From contig JACCGJ010001431.1 in the NCBI GenBank assembly GCA_013407085.1, forward strand, positions 97,272 to 161,271: a stretch of 64,000 nucleotides of DNA, in the 5' to 3' direction. The notes beneath the pieces were generated by a model. It had not been told where the DNA came from, made no database searches, and saw only the letters and a program-made list of their open reading frames with translations. This DNA is from Atriophallophorus winterbourni (taxonomy: Eukaryota > Platyhelminthes > Trematoda > Plagiorchiida > Microphallidae). The position numbers were made by a program, and so were the translations under genes. Positions 1-13,200 of the stretch are shown here, in pieces (the first letter of the stretch is position 1; each line of letters begins with the position of its first letter).

Positions 1-2387
1 GTTGGTAAGTTATTAAGTAAGTGAGTAATTAAGTTACTACGGATATATGATGAGGTGCTTCACGTACAGCTACGTGTGTCGCTTGGCATTTAATATGCTG
101 CTGTGGCTTTTCTCAATTGGGCGATACACTGAGGAGAAGTGATATTTGCTCAAACTGATAGCGGTCAATCAGAGGACAGTATCGATTTCCCTGTTTAAAA
201 TGAAACGACACTTTTACATAATCAGACAGCCGGTGCTCTGGAAACAGCAATTATTTTGGCTTACAATAATAGAACGATCGGTTGTTTCCTATATCATTTT
301 AGTATCATATATTATTTTCAAATATTCAAAAATGTGCACAAGAACCAAAAGAAAAATTCCTTTTTTAATCGGAAATGATTAGGTTTATATGGAAGACAGA
401 AAGACCTTATGCGCAGTATTGTGTGGTTACCGGTATCATAACAATCAATGGCGGAACTAATTTGAAGGCTCACTGTATTTTCACGTGATCAAATACCAGC
501 GAATATCGTAAATTGGATCAGATGATAATCGCTTCAATATAACAATTTCAGCAAGATTAACACTTAGTATTCCGTTAAGAAATTTTAATTTAAATCCAAT
601 CAGAAAGTTAAACGCGAAAATATGGAATAGAGATAAACGTGATACAGTAATCAAACGGCATCGCTCCTATAAATGTTTGATTTCCATCACTGACGCAACC
701 ACCCAACCGGAGAAAACGATAGTCTGGTCCAATTTACGGACTCAGGCAATATCCAAAATCAGGTCATGTGATTATCGATCGACAGAATGCCACCACGCTG
801 TATTTTCTTCTGAATGACTGACAAGCTTGAACTCGTAAGTTGACAAACAAATATGAAATTCTATTCCATCTAAAGGTATTATTTATATGTTTTGTTTCAG
901 CGAATGAACAATCTGTGGATAAGATTATTTTCTTTCAACATGTATGGGCGGCGAATAATGGGTTGAGAGTGTTTTATGTCATTTGAGCAAGCATCTCGAT
1001 AATAGCATGAAAACGAAATTTAGTACCAGCCTATCATTTTTCATACAATGTCTGTCTCTAGGAAGCTCGAAGCCAAGTGATCCCATCAGTTACAATCGGC
1101 GTCGACAAGATGCTTAATTGTCTGGTTCCGCTGGCGAAAATATTGGTGAACGAAACTGTGTTTCTTAACTCAATGCCATATTCATGCGTTTATTTAGTTT
1201 AAAACAGTTAAGGTGGACTATTATATAATGCTCAGGCTTGCTCAATTTTTTAAACCTCATCTGACAGTTCTTGGCCTAAATCATTTCTGTTCATTAGTAT
1301 TGTTTGGAATATTTGTAGCTCGGGTCGTTGTTGTTCAGTGGACATGGCATTCAGTTAACGTATTAAACGTTATCCAAACGTAGACTGTCTATTCCGTGTA
1401 TCACACAAATCACGAACCAAACATATTCACACATCTTACGCATGTTCAATCGGACAGCGAACGCTTAATTTGGCAGATGTTTATGACTGAGATCACGCAG
1501 TGATAACCGCCAAACTCATGTATTACGATTACATGTCGGAATCCTACTTACATTGTGTTCATGTCACCGTCTGAGGTGTGCAATTGTGAGGGGCCTGGTG
1601 GTTTAGACTCGTTTCAAATGTTAATCGGCTAAGTGGCAAAATGTGATCGAAGGTATCGCGCTGTCACTGAACATTTGGACAAAATCACGGCCCGATTGTT
1701 AATAACAGACATGGTAGCCTTATTATGATTAATACTGTTTAAAATAATTTTTTGCGAGTTCCGAAACATGTGTATACAGTGGGTAGGAGGCGATTTGAAT
1801 GTTAAGTAGCAAGTTTTGTTCACTGGTTATTGACCATAGATGACATGCCGTATCGCGAATAATATCCACAGATTATTCAGAGTAAACATAAACCTAATCA
1901 ACGAAAGTTTCAATTAAAATGATATTCATGCTGGCCAATTCCAATATTGAAACGGGATTCAACTTTTTCGGTATAAGTAGTCAAAGTGACAACTTTTCAA
2001 GTTGTGTGTAACATTACGCAAGCTCAGAAATATTATTTATCGAGTCTTGAAAGCTTTTGACGGAGTAAAAGCAAATATGCATCGCGGAAAATGTGAATTC
2101 TTTCACATCAAAATAACGGAATGACCGAGTTCATTTCGAAAGAATCTATCTAATGGCGAATTGAGCTTGTTCAGTATATAAAAGGATACTAATGATCGAT
2201 CGTTAGAATTTAGGAAACTGGTACTTGAATGTCTTGCTTATTCTATCCCAGTAACAGCCAATGTCTACTTCGCAACGGTCGTTGCTGAGGAGAGCGTCTG
2301 TATAATAACATCTGTGTTGCTGTCAGGTAGGTGAAGTACGATCTGGATCCACATGACTTGAAACAGTAGAAAAATGGTAAACAAGTT
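1..2387. other. AT-rich region with no supported gene
   Basis: I see only short open frames (the longest are 60-80 codons) with no family motif. No repeat shared with the rest of the window was recognised here. It could be intergenic DNA or intron. Confidence 0.5.
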
Positions 2388-2510
2388 AAAAAAGAAAGTT
2401 TGTAATGTATCGGTGGGAGTAGTTTATTCATTACAAACTTTCTTTTTTCATGATTATGATTCTCCGATCGGCCACGAACATTTTCCATTACATTGGTAAA
2501 CCAGTTAAGT
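2388..2510 (+). repeat. Penelope-like element 3' end with an inverted duplication
   Basis: From about 2420 to 2510 the sequence matches the 3'-terminal part of the Penelope-like copy at 62.25-62.33 kb (there on the other strand). Both share a run around a GAAAGTTTGTA core, then a CATGATTATGATTC-type stretch, then GGCCACGAACATTTTCCA. Immediately upstream, 2388-2407 is the perfect reverse complement of 2429-2448 (20 bp arms, 21-nt spacer), so part of the 3' end is present twice, head to head. The element body with RT and endonuclease is absent. Confidence 0.5.
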
Positions 2511-2604
2511 TTGTAAGCCAATGTTGGATAAGCTGGTACGACCAACCTGTTCAATCACATGTGCCCACACACATGTAAATGGGGTTAAACCCATGGACTT
2601 GAAA

Positions 2605-2662
2605 CAAAAATCACACACACCCTACGACCGGTTTCATGTTGTCTGCACTCATCAGATTTTGA
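2605..2662 (+). repeat. Repeat family C, terminal fragment
   Basis: This carries the family C terminus: a CACACACACCCTACGACCGG run, then a TTTCATGTTGT and CTCATCAG core. The same order of words occurs at both ends of the foldback copy at 24.64-25.05 kb. Only one terminus is recognisable here. Confidence 0.4.
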
Positions 2663-4518
2663 CACGTGATTGAAAAGGTTCGTCGTACCGGCCTTATCAA
2701 TGCTGAACTTGTTCAAATATTAACTTTCAACAGACAGAGCATTGGACATCGCCGAATCGAAATAACTAGTTTCAAAGGTGTACTCATCTTACTAGCCAGA
2801 TCGTGGATCACGGAGCTCAAAGAATACAGGTGCTCCAATATGCCTTAAAGAAACTACTTAATGCGTTATCTACGGTCCAGAGTAGTTTTATACGACAACG
2901 CGTTTTCTTTGAAATGCACTACCTGATGTTATAGTTCAGTACCAAGCTGAAGCGGTACTCATAAGGTTCAAAATCATTGAGTAAAATCACAAGAAATGCG
3001 GTAATGCATTGAAATTCATCCCATTGCACTCGACAACCGTAATAAACTCAACGTGAAACCTTGACTACTTCCAGGTGAGTTCAATATAACCAAATCTGCC
3101 ATGTTAGTACAGTTTAATTAATAATTGTTTGGTATTGAAAATATTGAAGCATCTGTTTGTTATGTTAATTTGCGCAGCAAGCCCGAAGGACCATTCGGGT
3201 GGACAGCTTGTGTAAATAGCAACCAATTATGGCGGGTCAAAGTCACCATGTCTACTATCTCATCGAAGCTTTCATTTTTGCATCTTTTGCAACAACGCAT
3301 GCCAATTAATGGATAACAACGAGAAACATTTAATGATACAGAAACACTTAGATTTAGTTACTAATACATCATGACTCAAGGTTACATCGTGGAAATGAGT
3401 TATTTTTCAAACCGAAGATAAAAAATCGAATCTAGCGAATTCGAATAGATTAATTATAATATCTGGTGCGGTTTTAGCCCATACAATTCCCGTATATGCA
3501 ATCTGAAAATATCTGGTCTGCTTGACAATAGAATCTATCTATGCTAAAAGTCACAACGATTTTTCCCTGATACAATGCAATGAGCCTCTTGTAAAATAAC
3601 ACTAATTCATCATAGTCGCGACATGATTCTTTTGTAAAATTCGACACAAGCCAAATTCCGTTAATGTTCGCTATTCCGTTCGATCGATATCAAAAATCAG
3701 AAATTAGCTGCACACTTATGGTATGTAGAAACATTCACGAGGAAATTCTCCCAAGTGGCGTACAATGATCGATTTCGATCTCAAGTATCGATCACACAGT
3801 AGTAGGTTAAAAGTCCACGCCTACAATGCGACGCAATCTTATCTTTAGTTCACTCAGTGGCTAATAATAGAATATGACACGTGGTCTTTTGTATTTTTAT
3901 TTTCGCAGTCTGGTATGCAAAAGCAGAAAGGTGGGTGGAAATAGACGGCCCATTTTCTGCACGCGTTTTGATAAAAGCCCGGGTTAAACTGACCGATTAA
4001 TACCACATTAATACACATTTATCACATAGTTATCCCGAAGAAACAGGTTTAAAATTTTATTCTCCGATTATCAATAATTTATCAATATCTTTTTTATTGT
4101 AATACACATTCATAAAAGCATAAATATCTGAATGTAACGCCACGTTCCTACTATATTTATAGCTATGTCACCATAAATGGTTGGTGTCGACCGACAATTA
4201 CAGCCAGGTTAATAGTTGGCGGAAATACTAATAGAATTATGGCAGTTGTTTTTGGCCTCATTCGGTTGAGTTGAACACTGATGTACATTGCATGCGCACA
4301 GAGTTTCCCAGTCTGATTTTGGAGTAACGAATTCTCCCACAGCACCTGAAGCGATAGGCAGTACTTGGTGCCTTTGAAGATAATATTTAAGACCGAATGA
4401 GACCAACAACACATTACTCAGTCAGCGCAGTCGGCGCTGTCGTGATAGAGGGAACATGCGCTGTAGACCATATTATAGAACACTCCTACAAACACTACTT
4501 TGTCGAACCACGATTTTT
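2663..4518. other. No supported gene
   Basis: AT-rich sequence with short open frames only. An open frame around 4163-4414 on the minus strand lies directly downstream of the RTE-like fragment and could be its decayed continuation, but I could not match it to a domain. Confidence 0.4.
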
Positions 4519-4980
4519 TCAATATGTAACGAATCCACAATAAATTTCATTTTCTGTCGGTGGTCCCGGTTTCGTATTTGAAACATTGAATACACATCCA
4601 TCATTTTCGCTGCCGCGGTCAGCTACCGACGGGTTAAAACACGACAAGATTATACTTGCTTTGCCAACCCGTTTATCAATCTGGTTGTCTCGCAAGATGT
4701 TTCTCGCACTAGTTGAACCGAGATATGTGAGATGATGCAATGGTTCAAACTCGCAGTTGTCAACATTGATGATTGGAGTCAATTTAATCGCTTGACCAAG
4801 AACTTGTTCGTGCTGATCGTCAGCACACATTATTAACATGCCGATAAACGGTGGTCAATTTGTGGTTGAAGCTGATCTTAAAATGCAGCAATGATGGCTG
4901 CATCATTGGCAAACCGTGGATCATTGATTAGCACATCCGTTACATTCGATTAGGCTTGCAAAAAATTATATTGATACGCT
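4519..4980 (-). mobile_element. RTE-like LINE fragment (RT C-terminal side)
   Basis: The minus-strand frame at 4519-4839 reads a VLGQAIKLTPIINVD segment, then HHLTYLGSTSA, then an N-D-Q-I-D-K-R-V-type stretch. This order follows the F/YADD region in RTE-type reverse transcriptases (a lysine-rich TKVLGQ segment followed by the F-x-YLGS box). Upstream on the same strand, at about 4850-4970, a broken frame still resembles ANDAAIIA, the expected catalytic-box neighbourhood with Asn in place of one Asp. Stops and frameshifts show it is dead. The endonuclease and N-terminal RT are absent. Confidence 0.55.
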
Positions 4981-5059
4981 TGCCATCATGTAGGTGCATA
5001 GGTTCTGCAGACAGTAAAACACATTTTAACGGATAAATTCTTATCATGTGTATACATTT

Positions 5060-5402
5060 CTCACGACTCGAACTATGAGAAACGTGAACAGGTTGTTTGG
5101 TTTAATTGAGTGACCTTAAAGCTAGCGTTGTTGATATTGCTGCCGCCAACTTTAAGACACTTGCAATACATATTTCCAGTTTGATTGTATTCAATTTAAC
5201 ATTCGGGTATTTTCGAAATAATCATTTACTATATTCTCACGACTCAAACTATGAGAAACGTGAACAGGTTGTTTAGTTTAATTGAGTGACCTTAAAGCTA
5301 GCGTTGTTGATATTGCTGCCGCCAACTTTAAGACACTTGCAATACATATTTCCATATTCAATTTAACATTCGGGTATTTTCGAAATAATCATTTACTATA
5401 TA
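5060..5402 (+). repeat. Tandem duplication, 176-bp unit, two copies
   Basis: The unit starting with CTCACGACTC at 5060 is repeated from 5236. The second copy differs by a few substitutions and by a 9-bp deletion after ATTTCCA, so it ends near 5402. The near identity suggests a recent local duplication. I found no coding sense in the unit and no terminal features of a mobile element. Confidence 0.8.
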
Positions 5403-6997
5403 AATAATATAGAACGCCCCAGTATCAACAACCAACTCACACTGATTCCTTGTAACTGTTCAGTTATCTGTGTTTGCATGGCGGCTGCGTGAACTTCGTT
5501 CAGCATCCAAACTAAGCAGCTAATCTTCAGATTGTGGCGGCTGCTTCAAATAATTTCTATCTCGCTTCACCGGAGTTTATTATCTCGGTGTTGCCTGTTC
5601 AATGATGACATTGGCAGCGTTTCCAATGTGAGCAGCGCAACTTATGAGCAGGTTAGATTTGAAGTTTGCGTTCCATTATTCCTTATCATTAATTTTTTCT
5701 ACTTTTTTTCGATCGACGCTTTTATGTTATGTTTCTCAAAGATGGTCAAAGTTCAAGCTTCGATATTCGCTTTTTAAATTTTTTTGTGTGAAAATCCGAT
5801 TGAACATGGCTCAAATTTTATGACGCGTGCTGGTGATATCCCTACCTGAGTAGTTCGCGTAAAATTTAAAACGGAATTAAAAACCTAAGTTGACTATTCA
5901 AGCATTACTTTTTGTCGCGTACACAAAGATCTACTCCAAAACATTAAAAACGAGTTTGGCTCAACTTGATAAATTTCGATCGCATTGAACTGAAAACGAT
6001 GTAAGCTTGTGTGAACGGATGCACGAAGAGAAACGCGGATTAGCAACTTACAGTCTTATGACCGGCGGTCGTCTTATGTATCCCAAGAGTCTTTTAACGC
6101 AGCGGAAACTTTGAGCCAAATACCAGAGTATTATAGGCTTTCAACAGTTGTTGGAATCCTTTCAAAGCGTTTTTCAGAGAGATTTAAATGTTCGACATCC
6201 TTGGCCAATTTCATATAGAAAATTATTTGTTACCCACTCAGGTGTATCGAGCGGTAGGCACCTGTACTAGATAATCATTATGGTCTTTGCAAATGAGGAA
6301 AGTTTCAGTTAAAGGAAGAGATAAACTACAAAGTTTCTCTGTGATAACATTCAGGTTATCAAAAAGCCCGCCATCAGCGTTTTTAACGCCGACATATTTG
6401 GTCTTATCTGCGAGGAAACCTGTGGTGTACTGAAGGTTTTCTTGGAAAACCTTATCCGTGACACCGTTACTTACGCTTAACAAGCAAACGAAAAACCACT
6501 GCGCCCATGAAAGTTGAAAATTAGAAACATCTTGATAGAATTCAGATTTATGATGCCTGGTATTCATATATCAATGCAGTGATAGTAACCGTCAAGACAG
6601 CGTAATTTATAATCACGAATCATCACACGCTGCTTACGGTTTTCGGGCAAGGTTGAATATAGACTTCTGGGTAATATTTTGATCTGTGCAGAAGTTTGTA
6701 AAATCCGAGCTCACTTTCAAAGACGGGCAATTAAACTTATGGTGTGTATTGGGAACTTATCTTTATATGTAACAATACGCAGACTGTATATGATTCCATT
6801 TCTTTTTCGATGAGGTTCAACGCCTATTAAACAGTTTGATTAAACGGATCACATCTGCAAGTCGACGAAGTAATGAATTTTTCGAAATGGAAGGTCACAT
6901 TTCAACTTTTCTACCAATATTATGGGTCCCACATTGCTTGAACTAGAATAAATCAGCGAGTTTTTATGCGTCTTGCTTGATTGCCCGGTATCTACTC
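5403..6997. other. No recognised gene; one unassigned minus-strand open frame
   Basis: A 109-codon minus-strand frame at 6238-6567 contains a plausible exon body. A CCTCGCAG acceptor precedes a segment beginning [14 protein letters not shown], and an ACAG|GTGCCT donor follows YLVQ. I recognise no protein family, and codon-level evidence is weak. It is recorded as a possible exon only. Confidence 0.25.
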
Positions 6998-7150
6998 TGT
7001 GATTCTGTAAGTGAACATCGTGATTCGCTGTGCGAGACCTATTGAACAGTAGTTAAACATTATAACTCATCTTTTTAATGGTATTTAATATTTGATAAAC
7101 CGGTTATTCTAGCTATCTTACCTTGCTGCCACCACCTGACGAATCGAAGT
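6998..7150 (+). repeat. Repeat family C, diverged internal copy
   Basis: The order of words GTGATTCTGTAAGTGAACATC, then GTGATTCG, then CCTATTGAACAGT and a downstream CCACCTGACGA parallels the internal part of the family C copy at 24.71-24.86 kb. It is strongly diverged. Confidence 0.35.
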
Positions 7151-9404
7151 ATCTCAGAAGTTGATTTACATGAAATAAAGCTCTTTTAACTATTGATCTA
7201 GTTCAAGTTGATCGGCGATTGACACATCAAAATGTATGTGGTTTGTCTTTTCAAAATTCATTTCAACTTTGTCAACTGTTCTGCATTTATCGTTAGTCCG
7301 TTTCATCACATATTTTGCTCAAGATTGAATGAGTACATATCGATTGATCTGAGCGTACGATATGTTGTATGAACGCAACTTTCGATCACATCTGAGACCT
7401 GTTTGGCCACAAGATGGTTGGATAGTGCTAAAAAGATGAGCGTATTGAATAGCGCAACAAAATAATTTTACCTGTCGCATATACGATCATTTTATTTAGA
7501 TACAGAGTGTAACATATACGTCATTATACCCAATTCAGGTCAGATGTGATGAATTTTGAATCAAGAGATAGCAACCTCATTATTCCTGTAGGATCATTCT
7601 AAAAATGTCGTCACAGACCCTCTGTTATCTTTTCAATAACGGCTGTTGGATTTCTACCAACTGACTCCACTTGCTCATTCACTCACGATATATTTACGAA
7701 TTGTTTGAATTGAAATAAACGCATAAATGAATCATAATATGAAAAATAGTGCAAACACAAATGGTAAAGTTGAGAAGCAGATAGCCGAGACGCAACTTTC
7801 ATTTTGAAGCACGTCACTGTTACAAAGCTGCCAAGAAATATATTCGTTTTCATCAAACTAGTTCCCAGGTTTCCGCCTTGTAAGCAATCATCTATAAGAA
7901 AGTCGACTCTATCAATCATTGACATAAAACACGGGTTTTGAATCAACGTACAAATGAAACAAGCTTGTTTTTGCAACGCGAATGCCTGTACAGCACAGCT
8001 TTTGAATGAAGTAGATTGTTGCATTCTTGCATATGCACTGTGCCAAAAAACCATAGACTGGCCGTGTGTCGCCGACTTGCGATTATAATTCCATACATTA
8101 GTTAGCTACTAAGAGGCTGAATAAAATAAGGTAATAAGGTAATAAGTGTAATATTTTAGCAACCTGTTTTCTCGGCGCCCGTAATGATGGGAACCACACC
8201 ATCCTCATTTGAATTCCAGGACGAAATTTGAAAAGAGTTTGAATTTAGTTAAAGTGTTGGTAACTATGTTGCTATCATATAGTCATCTCCACGGCAAAGT
8301 TAGGCAACCATTGCCAATGTATTGACACGTGTAACTGTTAGTTATTAGTGTGGGCTTGGTAACGTCTCGCACACGCCACACATGAATTGGGGTATTCATT
8401 GCTGATGAGCGATGTATATGATTTCAGTACCTTTACAGCGTGATGCATAAAGCTCCAGTGAGCAATAGAACCATTTCAGATTTATTCACTTCACTACGCC
8501 GAAGGTACCCACTCTATTTTACATATCAGGCTAAAAATGCTACCCGAACTTTTAGCACGGAACTATAAAACACTCATGACATACATGAACTTTGGGCAAA
8601 AAACGATTTCGAAAAGCGGAGCAAGGGAATGATTATTAACCCAATACAGAAATGTTCCAAGTCAGGAACAATGTGTGATGTAAGCAAATAAAACATTCAG
8701 CTACTCGCTAACTTTATTTAATCAAATAAACTGTTAAGAACATGGCTGCAGAATAAAATATAATCGTATAGAAGGCTTATTTTTTGAAACGAAGTTTGGG
8801 ACATTTGTATTCGTTTAACAAATTCTACTTGCATGTTTGTTTTTGCTAACCTCAACCAAAGGTGGTCCCAGAGTGTAGACCTTATTTAATAGCTTATTGA
8901 AATTAATAAATTTGGCTCCATTTGTTGAGGTAAAACAGACTCAAACCGGTGGTGGGGTGAAGTGCAGAAGATATAAATATATCAACAATGACCTATGAAA
9001 CTGAGACTGAAATTGACCTCAAATGAGTCTCATATATCTGTGGCACAAAGTTGATTAAAATCATTTTGGCTTGATCCTGATAGCAAATAAATAATAAATG
9101 AATACTAAATAATAATGAATAAATAGCACTCAAGTAATAATTTTGAGACCAATTTTAGGAGTATTGATTTTCAGCTGATTGCCAGAAGCACTGTTGTTGT
9201 TGGTTCTATAAAACTTAACGAGAAATCGGGCAAACAGATAGAGCCAAGAACGTTGAAAATCTACCCGAAAGTGTATATTGTTGCTCTATAGGTAAAAAAA
9301 GCTGAGACTAGTTCGTACAAGATAAAACATAACTTCTTTCTCAGTATATTCCACATTTTGAATATGATGAAATAATAACATCGACAGAAAGACCATTTTA
9401 ACCC

Positions 9405-9407
<3 letters not shown>
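7151..9407. other. No supported gene
   Basis: The longest open frame is a 123-codon minus-strand frame at 7683-8054. It is rich in Cys, Phe and Leu and has no recognisable domain; chance is a reasonable explanation in a sequence of this length. Confidence 0.35.

Positions 9408-9445
<38 letters not shown>
9408..9445 (+). repeat. (TA)19 microsatellite
   Basis: An uninterrupted run of 19 TA units. A family C-like terminus follows about 20 nt downstream, so the tract may have grown at the edge of that repeat. Confidence 0.97.
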
Positions 9446-9447
<2 letters not shown>

Positions 9448-9462
9448 TCAGTAACATATAAA

Positions 9463-9505
9463 CAATGACCGGTTTCGTACTGTTTGTAATAATCTGTTAG
9501 GGACA
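9463..9505 (+). repeat. Repeat family C, terminal fragment
   Basis: Contains TGACCGGTTTCGTACTGTTTG, close to the family C terminus at 24.6 kb and, on the other strand, at 25.0 kb. Only about 40 nt are recognisable. Confidence 0.4.
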
Positions 9506-10119
9506 ACACAATCAAGATGCACAAACATTGATGTTAATATTTGGTTCATTCGCAAAACTACTTGCTTAAAATAAAATGGAATTATTCAGTTTATATTTAG
9601 TAACTATTTCAACAAACATTGTGGGGGAACCTAACAAATGTTGATACACAATAACTCTCTGCGCGTAACCAACCATAACTGCTAAAACAAATTCTTGGAT
9701 TCAGATAACAAGTCATTGTGGCTGAGTTCACGTTTTTCGGATATATTCTTGCTTTTATCGATTCGTGTGTTGTTCGAGCAACACTGCGAGATTTGGCATG
9801 CGGTTTGTCTGTGGGTTGTTTTGTTAAAATCCACTATTGACCTCAACCATGTGTAGCGTTATGGCTCGCCAGTGATTCATTGCCAAAACAAAAAACAACC
9901 TTCGTCGTCCACATTCCTTTGGCAAATTCACTTGTGAGAAGATTAGATAATTTTCTCACAACAGGGCGGATAATGATCGAACGAATAATTACGCCCAACT
10001 AATCCAACAAACAACTAACAATAATTAAAAATATAGAAGTTCAAAAAGCTATTTCGTTGATTACTAGTAACTGGTTGTCGACGAACTGGGGAAAAGGATG
10101 AGTTCTTAAATTAGGATGC

Positions 10120-10292
10120 CTGAGCCCATCATGGCTGGCATGACTGCCTCGTCAAACAGTTGTTTCAGGCTTTGACAAACATTTATTCACTGTTTGAAAG
10201 CCTGTGGATCCTGATCGTACTATCTCTACCTAGTGAGTACAAATAGCACACAACAGGTAACAGTATTTTTGTGTGTGTGAGCGGAAAGCATG
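10120..10292 (-). repeat. Repeat family C copy
   Basis: The order GTTTGAAAGCCTGTGGATCC, TACTATCTCTACCTAGTGAG, TACAAATAGCACACAACAGG and a GTGTGTGTG run is the reverse-complement layout of the family C terminus, as also seen at 29.6 kb. Confidence 0.45.
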
Positions 10293-13200
10293 CCAATATG
10301 GATATTCTTATCTGCTCAACTTATTTTGCCAAGAAAGAAAGCGACAATGTGAGTCTAATGGAGTTGTAGTAAAAGTGATAAATTGTTGAAGTATGATCAG
10401 CACCATCATTCTTACAATCTAGAAGAAATAATTAAAACGCGGAAACCCGAGTACAATTACTCATGGAAGTAAAGTAGTATGCAATTGCAATGTTGGCGGC
10501 TGAGAAGCAGAAGCGAATCAGTCAAATCTTTGACACTTTTACATTGCAATACCGCTAGGAAGCAATGAATAAGCGGATAAATGCAGTTTTATTAACTACA
10601 AACAGCACCCAGAGGACAAGGCATCATGCTTTCGCGGAGAATTTCACATTCGTCAGGGTAGATGACTTCGGATTAAACTCATTAATCGGTGCACCTAGAT
10701 ACGTTACCAGCTCAGATCTGGTAATTATAACCACTGTTCAACTAGTAATTAAACGGTTAGTTAATTAGCTAGTTAAATGCAGTAAGACACTGTGTATAAT
10801 CCTATAATTTGGACTTATGCCTGTTCGGAGGTGCGAAACAATTTTCATTGTACAATCCACTTCTGTTTATAAGGGTTTTCCATTCAAACTTAATCCATTG
10901 TCCACAAGAAAGTGGATTTTGATCAGGTAATTTAATTAGGTAAAGTAATATCTCTATTTGACCTAAGTACACACTTTTTTCGCAAGAGAAAGTACACAAA
11001 GTTTGAATATAAATTTTACGTACACGTGATGTACTCTATGCGAGTAGTAGCACAACCTTTCAACACAACAATATTGCAGCTGTACTGTGTTTAATCTAGG
11101 CAAGATTGAAGCTAGTTGAACCTAAAACAAAATAAATGACATAGTATTTCGTATTCCGTATGCGTCAAATGTGTGAATCTGAAGATCAGTAACGATGCGG
11201 TCAATAAGGCAGCATTGAGTGACTACACGAAACAGAAATTGATTGTTTTCATTTGTTTATGATATATCGCGATGATATAAAATTGATCTTGACTACAAAC
11301 CGTTTGCGGAGTGCACGTGCCGGTGGATGTGAGCGTCTTGATCGCACGACCGGGAATCAGTCTGTAGTTATCGAGCTTCGTCCCTATTCGACAGTCCCGT
11401 TGAAATATAAATTTTTTACCACGTGACCACTGCTTCAAGGATCAAGGAACCTAATCTTAATGCCTTCACCTGGTGTCGGTTGTTCAGAGTAACTGTTGGT
11501 ATTCATTGTGAGGAAATTTTTAGAAAATAAAAGTGAAATCCGAGAGATCGGAGAAACATAAAACTTCACTGGAAGACGTAGACGAAGATGGTATTCTTTA
11601 CTCGATGGGCCACGAAGCAAAATATAAACATATCTAAGGTCGTAGAGGGTCACAATTGTCAAGTATTGATTCATTACAGAAACAGTTCTTGTATTCCTCG
11701 TGTCGCACCTCAAATGTTTGTTACACTATTTGATGAGCGCATGGGAAAACATATACATAGTTGTATCACCAAACATTCGAGTGATATTCTATGCCACACC
11801 AAACTACCGTGTATCTCTAACGAAGAAAGTTTTAAGCAATGTGAAGTGACAATATTAAACGGATATATTCGACTAAACCGATGGCACTGGTAAACCACTT
11901 GAACCCTGCTCATTCGGAGTTTTTATAATCAAAACAAAGAAGCCTATTTCTTCTTGCATCTTAAGACGTGTCGGATCAAGCAGCCGCCACAAACCTCATT
12001 GCTGTGATTATCATGATTGCAACGGACGTAAGACTATATTAAATATTGATCCACAGAAGTTGAGTCGATGGATAACTGTTTTTTCAAGCGATGAATATTT
12101 GCAGGTATATAATGGCTTTTAACTCTGCCCGCTCGCATTTTCTGCTGAACGAATGATCTATCATAAGGAAAATAAAGTGTATTTATAAATCCATTTTGTC
12201 ATTTACATCCTACACACTTATACCGCTATTTATTGATTAAAGTATATACATTAAAAAGGCGAAATATATTACGGTAAATCGGTCACCTTAGCCAATAATG
12301 CTCGATTAAGAAGTATATTAAATAGAGCTGCGTTACGAACTCAACTCTCGAAAGGAAATCTCGCAAAGAAGATTTAATTCACTTGATGAAGATATTAAGG
12401 AACCATCGGAATCATCATCACCAATCTTGCAATTGCCTGTCATATTATCGAATATAGCGCAAGTTAAGACTTGGTGAGACAAGCTGCGGTTGGTGTAGCA
12501 AACGAGAACGAATCAACTCACGTTAAGTTAGATTGTACAGCATCATGCTGCGGACAGTCGGCGACTCAACATCCTTACTACAAAATGGTAGAACGTAAAT
12601 TTAGATAGTGTCTTATAATTTACGTGCGGCCTAGTTGGCACTATTACCGAAAGTGTGCAAATCCACTATTGTCAAGACACGGGGAGGTGATTTTTTAAAT
12701 TACAATCATTAAAAGATCAAACTAATGTGTTCAATTCCTATTTGCTCAAATTGCTACCGAAGCCAACTTACTCCGAGGAGTAGTCACACTTTTCAGGGTT
12801 ACAAGAATGGATAACAAAAGATTGTTTTCAACCGTTGTGTTAATAAAATTTAATATTAAGTTAATAAGATCTAACACTGTGCTGTTTCAAACGTGTATTA
12901 ATTTTGAACCCTGAGTAAATGCTCCTTAAACAATACTATTGAAATTTACACAATTCAAAAATCTTTCTGGTAAGAAAAGCACATATTTGAATACATCGCA
13001 CGGTATGATGTCATTTTTTAGATTAAAACATTTAAAGCGCTGTATCATTCAAGGGAGATATGTGCGTATTGTATGGTTTTATATTATATGCAACAAGCTT
13101 CGACGGAAAAATTTCACCAAATGGCAATCATATGATTATTTCTGGTATCGAAAGAAAAGATCCCTACGTAGAAAAAATCACGATGGGACAGCAGTCGAAA

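Noticed and set aside
9261..9524. 87-codon minus-strand open frame
   Set aside because: Its middle is the translated (TA)n microsatellite (a Tyr-Ile run).
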